Assembly: GCF_020164455.1 (NCBI RefSeq)
Contig: NZ_JAIQWW010000006.1
Span: forward strand, 186,001 to 250,000
Direction of reading: 5' to 3'
Source: Phyllobacterium chamaecytisi
GTDB taxonomy: Bacteria; Pseudomonadota; Alphaproteobacteria; Rhizobiales; Rhizobiaceae
DNA: 64,000 bases
Part shown: positions 17,646 through 26,294 of the stretch, in pieces
Position numbering within the stretch: position 1 is the stretch's first letter
Layout of the letters: every line of letters starts with the position of its first letter
The notes under the pieces: model-generated
What the model saw: only the letters and a program-made list of their open reading frames with translations
The model's database searches: none
What the model was told of the DNA's origin: nothing
Translations under genes and position numbers: made by a program

Positions 17646-18476
17646 TTATTTCACAGCGCCGAAGGTCAGGCCGCGTACCAGCTGCTTTTGCGAGAACCAT
17701 CCCATGATCAGGATCGGCGCAATCGCCATGGTGGATGCCGCCGACAATTTGGCCCAGAACAGGCCCTCGGGACTGGAATAGGACGCAATGAAGGCGGTGA
17801 GCGGCGCAGCATTTGCGGCTGTCAGGTTCAGCGTCCAGAACGCCTCGTTCCATGCAAGAATGATATTGAGCAGCATCGTCGACGCGATCCCCGGCACGGC
17901 CATCGGCGTCAGCACATAGACGATCTCCTTCATCAGCGATGCGCCGTCCATGCGCGCCGCTTCGAGGATTTCACCCGGGATTTCCTTGAAGTACGTGTAG
18001 AGCATCCACACGATGATCGGCAGATTGATCATGGTCAGGACTGCTACAAGGCCAAGACGCGTGTCCAGAAGCCCCCAATCGCGGAAAATCAGGTAGAGCG
18101 GAACCAGAACGCCGACCGGCGGCATCATCTTGGTGGACAGCATCCACATCAACACGTCCTTGGTGCGCTTCGTTGGCGAGAACGCCATCGCCCATGCCGC
18201 AGGAATGGCGAGAGCCAGACCTATGAGTGTCGAGCCGACGGAGATCACCACCGAATTCGTGACGTGTTTCATATAGTCGGATCGGCTTTGCACCTCGTGG
18301 TAGTTTTCAAGGGTCCAGTCGAAGAACAGGAACTGCGGAGGCGTTGCCACGGCTGTTCCCTCGGTCTTGAAGCTGGTCAGGAATGTCCACAGGATCGGAA
18401 AGAAGATCAGCAGACCGATAGCCCAACCGAGGATGGTGAACGTCAGCTTGCGCTGTGTTGTGACTGAGCGGGCCAT
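17646..18476 (-). CDS. smoG: Polyol ABC transporter permease (MalG-like)
   Basis: Inner-membrane permease of the polyol importer, 276 residues and six predicted membrane segments. The first is near residues 12-32. The cytoplasmic EAA loop reads EIPGEILEAARMDGASLMKEI, the site that contacts SmoK. The CUT1 MalG-type end (SQKQLVRGLTFGAVK) is intact. It starts 4 bases after the smoF stop and ends 12 bases before smoK. Confidence 0.93.
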   Translation of the reverse strand: MARSVTTQRKLTFTILGWAIGLLIFFPILWTFLTSFKTEGTAVATPPQFLFFDWTLENYHEVQSRSDYMKHVTNSVVISVGSTLIGLALAIPAAWAMAFSPTKRTKDVLMWMLSTKMMPPVGVLVPLYLIFRDWGLLDTRLGLVAVLTMINLPIIVWMLYTYFKEIPGEILEAARMDGASLMKEIVYVLTPMAVPGIASTMLLNIILAWNEAFWTLNLTAANAAPLTAFIASYSSPEGLFWAKLSAASTMAIAPILIMGWFSQKQLVRGLTFGAVK

Positions 18477-18480
18477 GATT

Positions 18481-19353
18481 CTACCTCTCCAGGTTCTTGC
18501 CGATGAGGCGAATGAGGAAGAAGGCGACGATATTGGCCAAGATCACCGCGACGATACCACCAGCTGAGGCGCCGCCCACGTCGAACTGCAGCAGCGCCTG
18601 TGCGTAAATGAGATAGGTGATGTTTGTCGTCTGAAGGCCCGGACCGCCATTGGTCGTCACCAGAATCTCGGCGAAGACGCTGAGCAGGAAGATAGTCTGG
18701 ATGAGGATAACGACGGTGATGGCGCGGGACATATGCGGCAAGACCAGATAGTAGAACCGCGAAAGCGCGCCGGCACCGTCCATTTCCGCCGCCTCTATCT
18801 GTTCGCCGTCGAGCGATTGCAAAGCAGTCAGCAGGATCAACGTGGCGAAAGGCAGCCATTGCCAGGCGACAATGAGGATAATGGAAAACAGCGGCAGCTG
18901 GGCGAACCAGTCTATAGGCTGAAAACCGAACGAACGGGCGATCCACGCGAACAGGCCGTTCACCGGATGCATCAGCATATTCTTCCAAACCAGTGCCGAA
19001 ACGGTCGGCATGACGAAGAATGGCGCGATGACCAGAAGCCGGACGATACCCTGACCCCAGAATGGCTGATCCAGCACGATCGCCAACAAGATACCGCCAA
19101 TAACCGTGATCAGCAGGGTGCCGCCGACCAGCATGAGCGTGTTTCCGAGCGCGGTGAAGAATGCCGGGTCAGTGAGAAAGTACTGATAATTGAGAAAGCC
19201 GATAAATTCCTCGGTTCCCGGCATCAAAAGATTGTAACGGAGGAACGAAAAATACAGCGTCATGACAAGCGGCACGATCATCCACAAAAACAGAAGGATG
19301 ACGGCGGGCGACATCATGAGACGGGCGGTTGCACGTGTCTGAAGCGTAGCCAT
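18481..19353 (-). CDS. smoF: Polyol ABC transporter permease (MalF-like)
   Basis: Second permease of the importer, 290 residues with six membrane segments. The EAA loop is in LDGEQIEAAEMDGAGALSRF. The start at 19353 (MATLQTR) has GGA nine bases upstream; an alternative start seven codons earlier is less likely. It follows smoE after about 105 bases and is tightly followed by smoG, the order known from Rhodobacter and Sinorhizobium smoEFGK. Confidence 0.93.
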   Translation of the reverse strand: MATLQTRATARLMMSPAVILLFLWMIVPLVMTLYFSFLRYNLLMPGTEEFIGFLNYQYFLTDPAFFTALGNTLMLVGGTLLITVIGGILLAIVLDQPFWGQGIVRLLVIAPFFVMPTVSALVWKNMLMHPVNGLFAWIARSFGFQPIDWFAQLPLFSIILIVAWQWLPFATLILLTALQSLDGEQIEAAEMDGAGALSRFYYLVLPHMSRAITVVILIQTIFLLSVFAEILVTTNGGPGLQTTNITYLIYAQALLQFDVGGASAGGIVAVILANIVAFFLIRLIGKNLER

Positions 19354-19459
19354 GGTCAGGTTCCAATACAGCAATCATCAAAAAAGCGAGAATGCAGAAG
19401 GAGGCCCGGGCGGCGCCTGACATTCGCGTCAGGAAACCGTCCGGATGCCTAAGGGAATC

Positions 19460-20770
19460 CTACTTGATGTAGCCGCCCTTGGTCATCTCGCGAGTCGTGA
19501 GCGCTTGCGCACTCTGCAAAGCCTGATCGACCTTCATCGAGCCGGCAAGCGCCGCCGAAAACTGCTGACCCACGGCTGTGCCGATACCCTGGAACTCGGG
19601 AATGGCGACGAACTGGCCACCCGTATAAGGCACCGGCTTGACAGTCGGCTTGGTGGTATTGGCCGCATTCATCGCATCGAGCGTAATCTTGGCGAAGGGA
19701 GCTGCCTTCTCGTATTCAGGGTTGGCGTAAAGCGACTTGCGTGTGCCTGGGGGAACGTTGGCCCAGCCTTCCTTGCTCGCGACAAGCTCCGTATAGGCCT
19801 TGTCGGTCGCCCAGGAGACGAACTTCTGCGCAGCTTCAGCCTTCTTTGTGCCTGCAGGAATACCGAGGTTCCATGCCCACAGCCAGTTACCATGGTTCTC
19901 AACGCCGCCCGTCGGGAACAGCGCATAGCCCACCTTATCGGCAACCTTGGAGTCCTTCGGGTTGGTCACGAAGGACGCAGCCACCGTCGCATCGATCCAG
20001 ATGCCGCATTTGCCGGTCTGGAACAGCGCGAGGTTTTCATTGAAGCCGTTGGACGAAGCTCCGGGAGGGCCGGCTTCCTTCATCAGGTCGACGTAGAAAG
20101 TCAGCGCCTTCTTCCATTCAGGCTGATCGAACTGCGGCTGCCACTTTTCATCGAACCAGCGCCCGCCAAACGAATTCGACATCGCGGTCAGGAGCGCCAT
20201 GTTTTCGCCCCAACCGGCCTTGCCGCGCAGGCAGATGCCGTAGGTCTCGGTCGACTTGTCGGTCATTTTCTTTGCCGCATCGGCGATCTCGTCCCAGGTC
20301 GGCTTTTCCGAAATCTTGACACCGGCCTTTTCGGCGAGGTCCGTGCGGTACATGACCATCGCGCTTTCGCCGTAGAACGGCGAGGCGTAGAGCTTGCCGT
20401 CAACGGAGACGGCGGCATCGATAGCCGGCAAAAGGTCGGCCTTGTCATAGTCGGCGCCAAGACCGTCGAGCGGCAGGAGCCAGCCCTGCTTGGCCCAGAT
20501 CGGCACTTCGTAGGTGCCGATGGTCATGACGTCGTACTGGCCGCCCTTGGTGGCGATGTCGGTGGTAACGCGCTGACGCAATACGTTTTCTTCGAGCGTC
20601 ACCCACTCGAGCTGGATATCCGGATTCTTCTTGGTGAAATCTTCGGTCAATTTCTGCATGCGGACCATGTCGCCATTGTTGACCGTGGCGATGGTCAGCG
20701 TTTCCGCATGCGCGAAACTCGACATGGCGAGTACCGACGCCGCGCCGAGCAGAAGCGTTCTTGATAACAT
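19460..20770 (-). CDS. smoE: Polyol ABC transporter periplasmic binding protein
   Basis: Extracellular solute-binding protein family 1, 436 residues, which binds sorbitol/mannitol in the periplasm and delivers it to SmoFGK. A Sec signal peptide (about residues 1-22, ending SFAHA-ETLTIATVNNGD) is present, as expected of a periplasmic component. The ATG at 20770 has a strong GGGAGG nine bases upstream. It is the first gene after the operon promoter at 20816-20844. A long frame on the opposite strand (19445-20764) is a shadow. Confidence 0.93.
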   Translation of the reverse strand: MLSRTLLLGAASVLAMSSFAHAETLTIATVNNGDMVRMQKLTEDFTKKNPDIQLEWVTLEENVLRQRVTTDIATKGGQYDVMTIGTYEVPIWAKQGWLLPLDGLGADYDKADLLPAIDAAVSVDGKLYASPFYGESAMVMYRTDLAEKAGVKISEKPTWDEIADAAKKMTDKSTETYGICLRGKAGWGENMALLTAMSNSFGGRWFDEKWQPQFDQPEWKKALTFYVDLMKEAGPPGASSNGFNENLALFQTGKCGIWIDATVAASFVTNPKDSKVADKVGYALFPTGGVENHGNWLWAWNLGIPAGTKKAEAAQKFVSWATDKAYTELVASKEGWANVPPGTRKSLYANPEYEKAAPFAKITLDAMNAANTTKPTVKPVPYTGGQFVAIPEFQGIGTAVGQQFSAALAGSMKVDQALQSAQALTTREMTKGGYIK

Positions 20771-20791
20771 CTCATTCCTCCCGAATGTTAT

Positions 20792-20852
20792 GAGCAATTG
20801 CTTGTGGTATGGGCAAATACTCACACAACGGCAAAACAAGTCAAGAGCAATT
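20792..20852 (-). promoter_or_regulatory. smoE promoter with two candidate SmoC operator half-repeats
   Basis: On the minus strand TTGACT (20844-20839), a 17-base spacer and AGTATT (20821-20816) form a sigma70-type promoter. The octamer AATTGCTC occurs twice in the same orientation, once just upstream of the -35 (20852-20845) and once downstream of the -10 (20799-20792), where it forms part of the palindrome AGCAATTGCT. Such flanking repeats are typical of SorC-family operators, so SmoC binding here is inferred. Confidence 0.55.
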
Positions 20853-20895
20853 CGTCGCTGCACTGCAATAATGAGAAGGATTTTTGCCTATTAAC

Positions 20896-20939
20896 GCAAT
20901 TCCGGACGGAAAACCGGTTCCCACTTTTCCTGGAATTGC
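20896..20939. repeat. GCAATTCC palindromic repeat, copy abutting the smoC stop
   Basis: A 44-bp element nearly identical to 16590-16634, with GCAATTCC/GGAATTGC ends and a CCGGACGGAAAACCGG core. One base separates it from the smoC stop. Confidence 0.85.
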
Positions 20940-20940
20940 T

Positions 20941-21894
20941 TTAGCCCGCGAGCAACGTTTCCGCCGTCGCCTCATCAGTGATCAAGCCATTGATAAGACT
21001 GCCTTTCAAGGCCGCTTCGATGCCCGGCAGCTTTTTCGGTCCCTTGGCGATGGCGATGACCATGGCGGTGTCGCGCGAAGGAATATGCGCGCTGGCGACA
21101 CGATCATTGGTCAGGCCCTTGAGCGGCACGCCGTTGCGGTCGAAGGCGCGACCGACGATTTCGCAGACCCCGCCCGCCTGCCTGAGCGCCAGAAGTTCCT
21201 CGCGCGAGATGAAGCCATCGATGAAGAGCGGCGCCTCCTCCGACAGGTCCCCGATGCCGACAAAGGCGACAGTCGCCTGCGCCGACAATTCCAGCACCGG
21301 GCGGATCATCGCCTGGCTGTGCAGGAGCTCGCGCTCCTCCGGCGAAGAGGCGATGACCGGCAGCGGCATCGGGAAGGAGCGCGCCTTGATCTTGTCGGCA
21401 ATGTTGAAAATGACGTTGTAGAAAGCCGCCGAACCATCCGGCGCGATATTGCCGGTCAGCGACACCACCTTGTGCTGCGGACATTCGATCGGCGACAGCA
21501 GCTCGATCGCCGCCTTCAGCGTGCGGCCGGTGCCGATGCCGAGAACGATCGGCGTTTCCGACTTCAGCCAGCGCGTCATCTCCGCCGCCGCCGCATCGGC
21601 AACGCCAAGCGTCGTTGAGGTTGAGCCCGGGTCGGTCGGCACCACTTCCGCCATTTTCAGGCCGAAACGCTGCTTCAACTGCTCGGCGAGATCGAGGCAA
21701 CGGGCGATCGGATGGTCGAGCCGGACCTTGACCAGCCCTTCCGACACGGCGAGCGATACCATGCGCTGCGCCGACTGGCGCGAAATGCCAAGCTTGGCAG
21801 CAATTTCATCCTGCGTGTTGCCGGCGACATAATAGAGCCAGCCGGCGCGCGCCGCGTCGTCGAGCCTGGTCGTGGTAACCTCCGGCTTACTCAC
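20941..21894 (-). CDS. smoC: SorC/DeoR-type sugar-binding transcriptional regulator of the polyol operon
   Basis: 317 residues. The N-terminal helix-turn-helix is in GNTQDEIAAKLGISRQSAQR (about residues 26-45). The C-terminal SorC sugar-binding domain has LGIGTGRTLKAAIELL and VVSLTGNIAPDG and contacts a sugar-phosphate effector in relatives. It is placed directly upstream of smoE on the same strand and likely controls it through the repeats near 20792-20852. It overlaps the selW-like gene by ATGA, so the three upstream genes form a small operon. Confidence 0.88.
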   Translation of the reverse strand: MSKPEVTTTRLDDAARAGWLYYVAGNTQDEIAAKLGISRQSAQRMVSLAVSEGLVKVRLDHPIARCLDLAEQLKQRFGLKMAEVVPTDPGSTSTTLGVADAAAAEMTRWLKSETPIVLGIGTGRTLKAAIELLSPIECPQHKVVSLTGNIAPDGSAAFYNVIFNIADKIKARSFPMPLPVIASSPEERELLHSQAMIRPVLELSAQATVAFVGIGDLSEEAPLFIDGFISREELLALRQAGGVCEIVGRAFDRNGVPLKGLTNDRVASAHIPSRDTAMVIAIAKGPKKLPGIEAALKGSLINGLITDEATAETLLAG

Positions 21895-22235
21895 TTGTCT
21901 GCCCCACCCTTAAGCGCCTCGCTTGGCTCGTTGCTGGCGGGGACCCGGGTGGCTTTATGCCCGTCCGAGTGGCCGAGATCGCGTTCGGGCCAGACGATAT
22001 CGCGCACCTTTTGCTTCAGCACCTTCGCCTCGGGAAAGCCGCCGTCGCGCTTGCGTTCCCAGATGAGATCGCCGTTGACATGGATCTCGAAGATGCCGCC
22101 GGTTCCGGGGATCAGGGCCACCTCGCCAAGATCGGCGCCAAAGGTGGACAGCAGTTCCTGCCCCATCCAGGCGGCGCGCAGCATCCAGCTGCATTGGGTG
22201 CAATAGGTGATGGTGATACGCGGTTTCGTTGTCAT
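21891..22235 (-). CDS. SelT/SelW/SelH family (Rdx) redox protein
   Basis: 114 residues. A small thioredoxin-like fold with the family CxxC motif at Cys12 and Cys15 (YCTQCSW) and the ELLSTF and GGIFEIHVNGDLIWERK motifs of the SelW-like proteins. The selenocysteine of animal SelW is Cys here. The C-terminal tail (about 30 residues) is charged and not conserved. It overlaps smoC downstream and the 151-residue gene upstream by four bases each. A thiol-redox role is inferred from family; the link to polyol use is only positional. Confidence 0.85.
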   Translation of the reverse strand: MTTKPRITITYCTQCSWMLRAAWMGQELLSTFGADLGEVALIPGTGGIFEIHVNGDLIWERKRDGGFPEAKVLKQKVRDIVWPERDLGHSDGHKATRVPASNEPSEALKGGADK

Positions 22236-22687
22236 GTTTCGTCTTCTAGCATTTCCACACCCGGATGTAAGCTGCCGTCTGGGGCAACCATTGCACGATG
22301 GTTCGTGGCAACGATGCGGGACATCGCGACGATCCCACTACGAGCCCGTTCGGCCATCTCGATGGTACCGCAGAGCGGGAACAGTGGAACTGGATAATCG
22401 TCGTTCTCCTCCAGCCTTATTCCGGTGCAGCGGTGCTTGCGCCGGCATTGCGGGTTCTTGCAGGTCTTGTGGTAGCCATAGATCGTTGCCATTGCCTGAA
22501 AAGCCGACAGCGCAACCACCCATCGCCGATGTGCCCGCTTGGTCATCTCCCATTGCGCAGCATATTGCTCATCGGTCTGCTGGGGCCAGCGGGGCGCTCG
22601 TTCCAGGGGAACCGGCGCCAATGGATCCGGCATGAACTCGACGAATGGAATCATGTTGTCTGTCGAAGTCTGTTTCTGCTTGCCCAT
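22232..22687 (-). CDS. Conserved-looking protein of unknown function, Cys-rich centre
   Basis: 151 residues from ATG 22687, which has a perfect AAGGAGG seven bases upstream, so the start is well supported. It is unrecognised. A central segment carries closely spaced cysteines and basic residues (CKNPQCRRKHRC, about residues 90-101) that could bind a metal. The flanks are Trp/Arg-rich and Met/His-rich. The gene opens the minus-strand block and overlaps the SelW-like gene by ATGA, so it is probably co-expressed with it and smoC. Confidence 0.75.
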   Translation of the reverse strand: MGKQKQTSTDNMIPFVEFMPDPLAPVPLERAPRWPQQTDEQYAAQWEMTKRAHRRWVVALSAFQAMATIYGYHKTCKNPQCRRKHRCTGIRLEENDDYPVPLFPLCGTIEMAERARSGIVAMSRIVATNHRAMVAPDGSLHPGVEMLEDET

Positions 22688-23412
22688 GCTTCGCCTCCTT
22701 GCGGTTGTTCCTTGCCACGCCCTCATCCCGAGTCTGGCCATTGAATGGTTGGGAAGACGGGCGGTCGTCGAAGCGCGTCTTTGTAGAATAAAAATGCGAT
22801 CCGAAGACCGCCCGTCCGGCGTCTTTTGATCCCGTCCGTTCCGCTTGGGAGGCCTCGGCTCCGGGTAAATTGCTTCGCCCGCTGCCGAAGCCCCTTTCGA
22901 AGTGCTCGTCCAGCACACGCCAGTCGTAGTACCGGCAGGGGAACCCTTGGACAGAACTTCCCCGGACAGCGGGTCCGTTACCCGCCATCGGAGGCGCCGA
23001 TCCTCTCCCCACTTCGAACGGCTCCGGAAGCAGTTCCCGTGGAAAGGACGGGGATAGAATAAGTGAGGTTTGGAGGTGTTGGATAAACAGCCACGATTAT
23101 TTTTTGAAGTAACTGAAATTTTGAGAAGAGCCCCTCCCTGCTGCTACGCAGCCTCCCTCCCCACAAGGGGGAGGGTGAGACCGTCGCAACTGTCATCGCT
23201 GCACACGCGAAACAGGTGACGCTGCAGGATAAAGCGCTGTTACCCTCCCCCTTGTGGGGAGGGACGGAGCGAAGCGACGGGGAGGGGTTTTGTAGCGCAA
23301 CCAGACTGCCAAAAATCCCCCACTTCCTGACATCCTCCTGACAGTAGGTTGTCAGGAGCCCTGCGCTATATCTATCCACGAAACGGGATGAAAATAACGG
23401 GAGGACGGCATC
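22688..23412. other. Long intergenic region with a large hairpin and a repeat
   Basis: About 725 bases with no convincing gene. GACGGGCGGTC near 22756-22766 pairs with GACCGCCCGTC near 22808-22818, an 11-bp perfect stem enclosing an AT-rich loop. The next 250 bases (to about 23060) are GC-rich with no recognisable RNA family. Minus-strand frames through it (22569-23012, 22978-23607) are open but lack ribosome binding sites and motifs. The rest is the palindromic repeat at 23131-23287. Confidence 0.5.
23131..23287. repeat. CCCTCCCC palindromic repeat, paired inverted copies
   Basis: Two arms in inverted orientation: cccctccctgctgctacgc... ending gggggagggt, and accctccccc... ending gacggggagggg. 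Each contains CCCTCCCCACAAGGGGGAGGG or its complement. The same pair occurs at 34644-34781 and a single arm at 26468-26526. This is a dispersed rhizobial palindromic element. Confidence 0.85.
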
Positions 23413-23892
23413 ATGGACGGAGCGATAGACACCCTTGGCAGCGCGGCGGATTTTGATTTTTTCATCGGCGACTGGAACATCCGCAATCTGCGCCTGAAGG
23501 AACGGTTTGCCGGCTCCGACGACTGGGAGATCCTCCCCGCCACGTCGAGCGTGCGCAAGATTCTCGAAGGGACGGGGAATTTCGAAGAGATGCATATGCC
23601 CTCGCAAGGCTTCACCGGGATGACGCTGCGCCTGTTCAACCCGCGCGACGGATCATGGGCGCTGCATTGGGCCGACAGCCGCGCGAATGTGCTGTTTCCG
23701 CCGGTGATCGGCCATTTCGATAATGGCAAGGGCGTTTTCTACGGCGAGGACACGGATAATGGCGTGCCGGTGCGCGTGCGCTTCTTGTGGACCCCCTCGC
23801 CCGAAGCACCGCTTTGGGCGCAGGCGTTTTCCAAGGATGGCGGCGAAACCTGGGAAACCAACTGGGTGATGGAGTTTACCCCGCGCACCTGA
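23413..23892 (+). CDS. DUF1579-like (lipocalin-like) hypothetical protein
   Basis: 159 residues. It begins after GGGAGGACGGCATC. The pattern FDFFIGDWNIRN near the N-terminus, repeated Trp/aromatic beta-strands (WALHWADS, GVFYGED, VRVRFLW) and the ending WETNWVMEF resemble the DUF1579 family, which folds as a small beta-barrel. Ligand and role are unknown. It has no signal peptide, so it is cytosolic. It stands alone between a repeat and the DUF1127 gene. Confidence 0.75.
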   Translation: MDGAIDTLGSAADFDFFIGDWNIRNLRLKERFAGSDDWEILPATSSVRKILEGTGNFEEMHMPSQGFTGMTLRLFNPRDGSWALHWADSRANVLFPPVIGHFDNGKGVFYGEDTDNGVPVRVRFLWTPSPEAPLWAQAFSKDGGETWETNWVMEFTPRT

Positions 23893-23978
23893 TGCGCCGC
23901 GCCTCAAGCCGGGCCTCATGGAACGGGCAGCATCCTCCCAAGCCTGACCCTCCATCAGGGCCCGGCGGGGCGCAAAAA

Positions 23979-24143
23979 TCAGCGGCGCGACATCTCGCGC
24001 GCGATACGGGCAAAATCCGCCTGCTTGATGCCGATATCGGCGCGATCGCGCGCGCTCATGCCCTGCAGCATGGCTAGCGCCTCGCGATAGGCACTGTCAT
24101 TGGCACGGCGGTCGCGCGTGGCAAAATCAATCAAAAAGCTCAT
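23979..24143 (-). CDS. DUF1127 family small basic protein
   Basis: 54 residues, starting MSFLIDFATRDRRAND, with AGGAAACAGGCC before the ATG. The family core is LQGMSARDRADIGIKQADF followed by an Arg-rich end. Small DUF1127 proteins are abundant in alphaproteobacteria and several act in stress physiology and RNA or phosphate homeostasis in Agrobacterium; which applies here cannot be told. It is very small, so the DUF1127 match is what supports it. Confidence 0.82.
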   Translation of the reverse strand: MSFLIDFATRDRRANDSAYREALAMLQGMSARDRADIGIKQADFARIAREMSRR

Positions 24144-24342
24144 GGCCTGTTTCCTGGTGGCGTTGGTTCAACAGACACAGGATAGGCGCAGGTGTGGTTA
24201 TTGTGCAGTGCAATATGCGCATGGGAGGTATGCGGTGCAAGACCAGTTTCTTTAGAAAAGACCCCTACTATCTCATCATTGCTGAAAAATCGGGTAAGGC
24301 CTAGTCTGAGCTCACCGATTCGCCAAAAGGGAAATCGCGTCT

Positions 24343-24798
24343 ATGGATATTCTTATAAGTATTCATCCGCATTTTGCGGATAGCATCCTACGGGGCGAAA
24401 AAACAGTTGAACTAAGACGCAGTTTTCGGCGGGAGGTCAGCGAGACCGATCGGTTGTTTATTTATTCAACCAAGCCCGTTGCATCGATCGTTGGAATTGC
24501 TGAGATAAGAGATATCGACCGTGATAACGCCGACAACATCTGGGCCAAGTACGGACCCCTTGCACGTATAAGTAGAAACTATTTTCTGGATTATGTTGGC
24601 GACTTGCCTCTTGTAAGTGCCATATGTTTGGCAAAAACTGAAATATTTGAAAACAGAATACCTGCATATACTCTAAAAAATAATCTTTCTATGGTACCTC
24701 CACAATCGTATCGCTATTTGACGCCTGACGAATCTGCTTGGATTATCAATGCCGGTAAACAGAATTCTCATAGAGACGAATATTCTATTTCGGCTTGA
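24343..24798 (+). CDS. ASCH-domain protein
   Basis: 151 residues. The N-terminus (LISIHPHFADSILRGEKTVELRR) and the strand pattern DRLFIYSTKPVASIVGIAEI are those of ASCH/PUA-like domains, which bind RNA or modified nucleic acid. The codon use and roughly 40-45% GC differ from the neighbours. It overlaps the start of the PIN-GNAT gene by 50 bases, so the two are one unit. The combination ASCH plus PIN-GNAT resembles mobile toxin-antitoxin or defence-like pairs. Its biochemical role is unknown. Confidence 0.8.
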   Translation: MDILISIHPHFADSILRGEKTVELRRSFRREVSETDRLFIYSTKPVASIVGIAEIRDIDRDNADNIWAKYGPLARISRNYFLDYVGDLPLVSAICLAKTEIFENRIPAYTLKNNLSMVPPQSYRYLTPDESAWIINAGKQNSHRDEYSISA

Positions 24799-26286
24799 GG
24801 ACAACGATCCTACGCCAGCCAACTATGCTCAGTTTTCTAGACTTTGTGCTGAAAATAACATCACCCTCCATGTTCACCAGCGTCGGTCGATGACATAGAA
24901 CGCGACAGAGACAAACTAAGAAAAACCGTATCAAAATCCAAGCTAGCAAAGTACGCGATTCTTAAGAAGTCTTTTCGCAACAAAGATCAACTTGAGACGG
25001 AGTTCGGCTATAGCAGAAATGATAATGACATCTCCGACTGTCACATTCTTTCTACCGTCAAAGACAACCTTGTAGATTTTGTAGTTACTGAGGACCTCGG
25101 TCTCCATAAGCGCGCAGAACGGATCGGTTTACCGGACCGACTGCTAAACCTTCGCCAGATAATCGACCTTCTAGAAGAGAAGTACGCAAATGTTCTGGTC
25201 AACTTACAACTCATAAACGAGCGCTTTTGTTATGAGATTGACCTAAGCGACACGATTTTTGATAGCATTCGCGAGGATTACGACGGCTTTGATTCATGGT
25301 TCGCAAAGTGCCGGACAGAAAAAAGAAAATGCTGGATAATCAATGACGAATCGACGATCGCCGGCATATGCATTTTCAATGACGAGACGGATAGACAGAA
25401 AGTGTGGCCTCTAGCGGGTCAAAAAATACTCAAAATATGCACTTTCAAGATTTCAGAAAAATACCGCGGTGGTCGCCTAGGAGAACAATTTGTTCGTCAG
25501 ATACTTTGGTATGCATATGAGAACCGCTACGAATCCATCTACCTTACGGTGTTCGCTAAACAAGATTCTCTTATAAGCCTGATTACATACTATGGCTTTC
25601 GAGAAGTCGGCCGATCTGCAAATGGCGAGATTTGTTTTGAAAAAGAGTGGGTTAACGGCAAAATAATAGCCGATAGATTTCTTGCGGCCAGGTCCGATTA
25701 TCCGCGGCTACCGGAATTTTCATCAGACGCATTCTTAATTCCTATTAAATACGCTTTCACACAACGTCTCTTCCCTGAGATCGATTCCCTCTCACACAAG
25801 GGACAGCTATCACTTTTCCATGCAGTTGGTATTGATTCAGACAGAGAAACCCTGATCCCCTCGACCAGCATTAGAAAGGCGTACGTCTGCAATGCAGCGA
25901 TGGATTCAATCGCAAGTGGCTCAGATCTATATTTCTATCAAACAGTTTGCGAAAACGAAGGGGTATCGCAGCGACTGGTCGCGCATGGAATAGTTGACGA
26001 CTATATTACTGTACCAAATATTGAAAGCTTGGTCGCGGCTACTGCAAAGCGCACCGTTTACTCCAGTTCGGAACTTTTAACGATTCTGCAGAGGAAAAAT
26101 CCCACACGAGTCATTCGATTTATTCACATGGGCTATCTAACGCCGCTAATAAATCTGGAAACGTTGAAGTCACAAGAGATTGTCAAAGGACACCCTCAAT
26201 CGATCCTGAGGGTAAATGCTGTAGCTCACGCTAAACTTCGAGAATTGACACAGAACACGGTCCGAATCTCTCGACGTCCCGCCTGA
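24749..26286 (+). pseudogene. PIN-GNAT-ASCH-like gene broken by a one-base frameshift
   Basis: Read in two frames it encodes about 512 residues. From ATG 24749: MPVNRILIETNILFRLED, a PIN-type nuclease start, running to LHVH at 24877. The frame then shifts by one base and continues PASVDDIERDRDK without a stop to 26286. Adding one C after 24877 restores HPASVDDIERD, the pattern expected of this PIN family. The PIN part ends with NDNDISDCHI and VVTEDLGLHKR. Next comes a GNAT domain (about 25300-25660; acetyl-CoA loop near YRGGRLGE). The C-terminal third has an ASCH/PUA-like module (SGSDLYFYQT...VAHGIVDDY). As sequenced, only a GTG at 25402 opens the later frame. It could be a decayed gene or a base-calling error. 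Confidence 0.75.
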
Positions 26287-26294
26287 CAAATTGC

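Noticed and set aside
19445-20764. 439-codon plus-strand frame opposite smoE
   Set aside because: Shadow of the solute-binding protein; no start signals or motifs.
22569-23012. 147-codon minus-strand frame across the 22.7-23.0 kb spacer
   Set aside because: It overlaps the well-supported 151-residue gene in another frame and has no start signal.
23131-23287. CRISPR array
   Set aside because: Only two inverted arms of a palindromic element; there are no regularly spaced direct repeats or cas genes.
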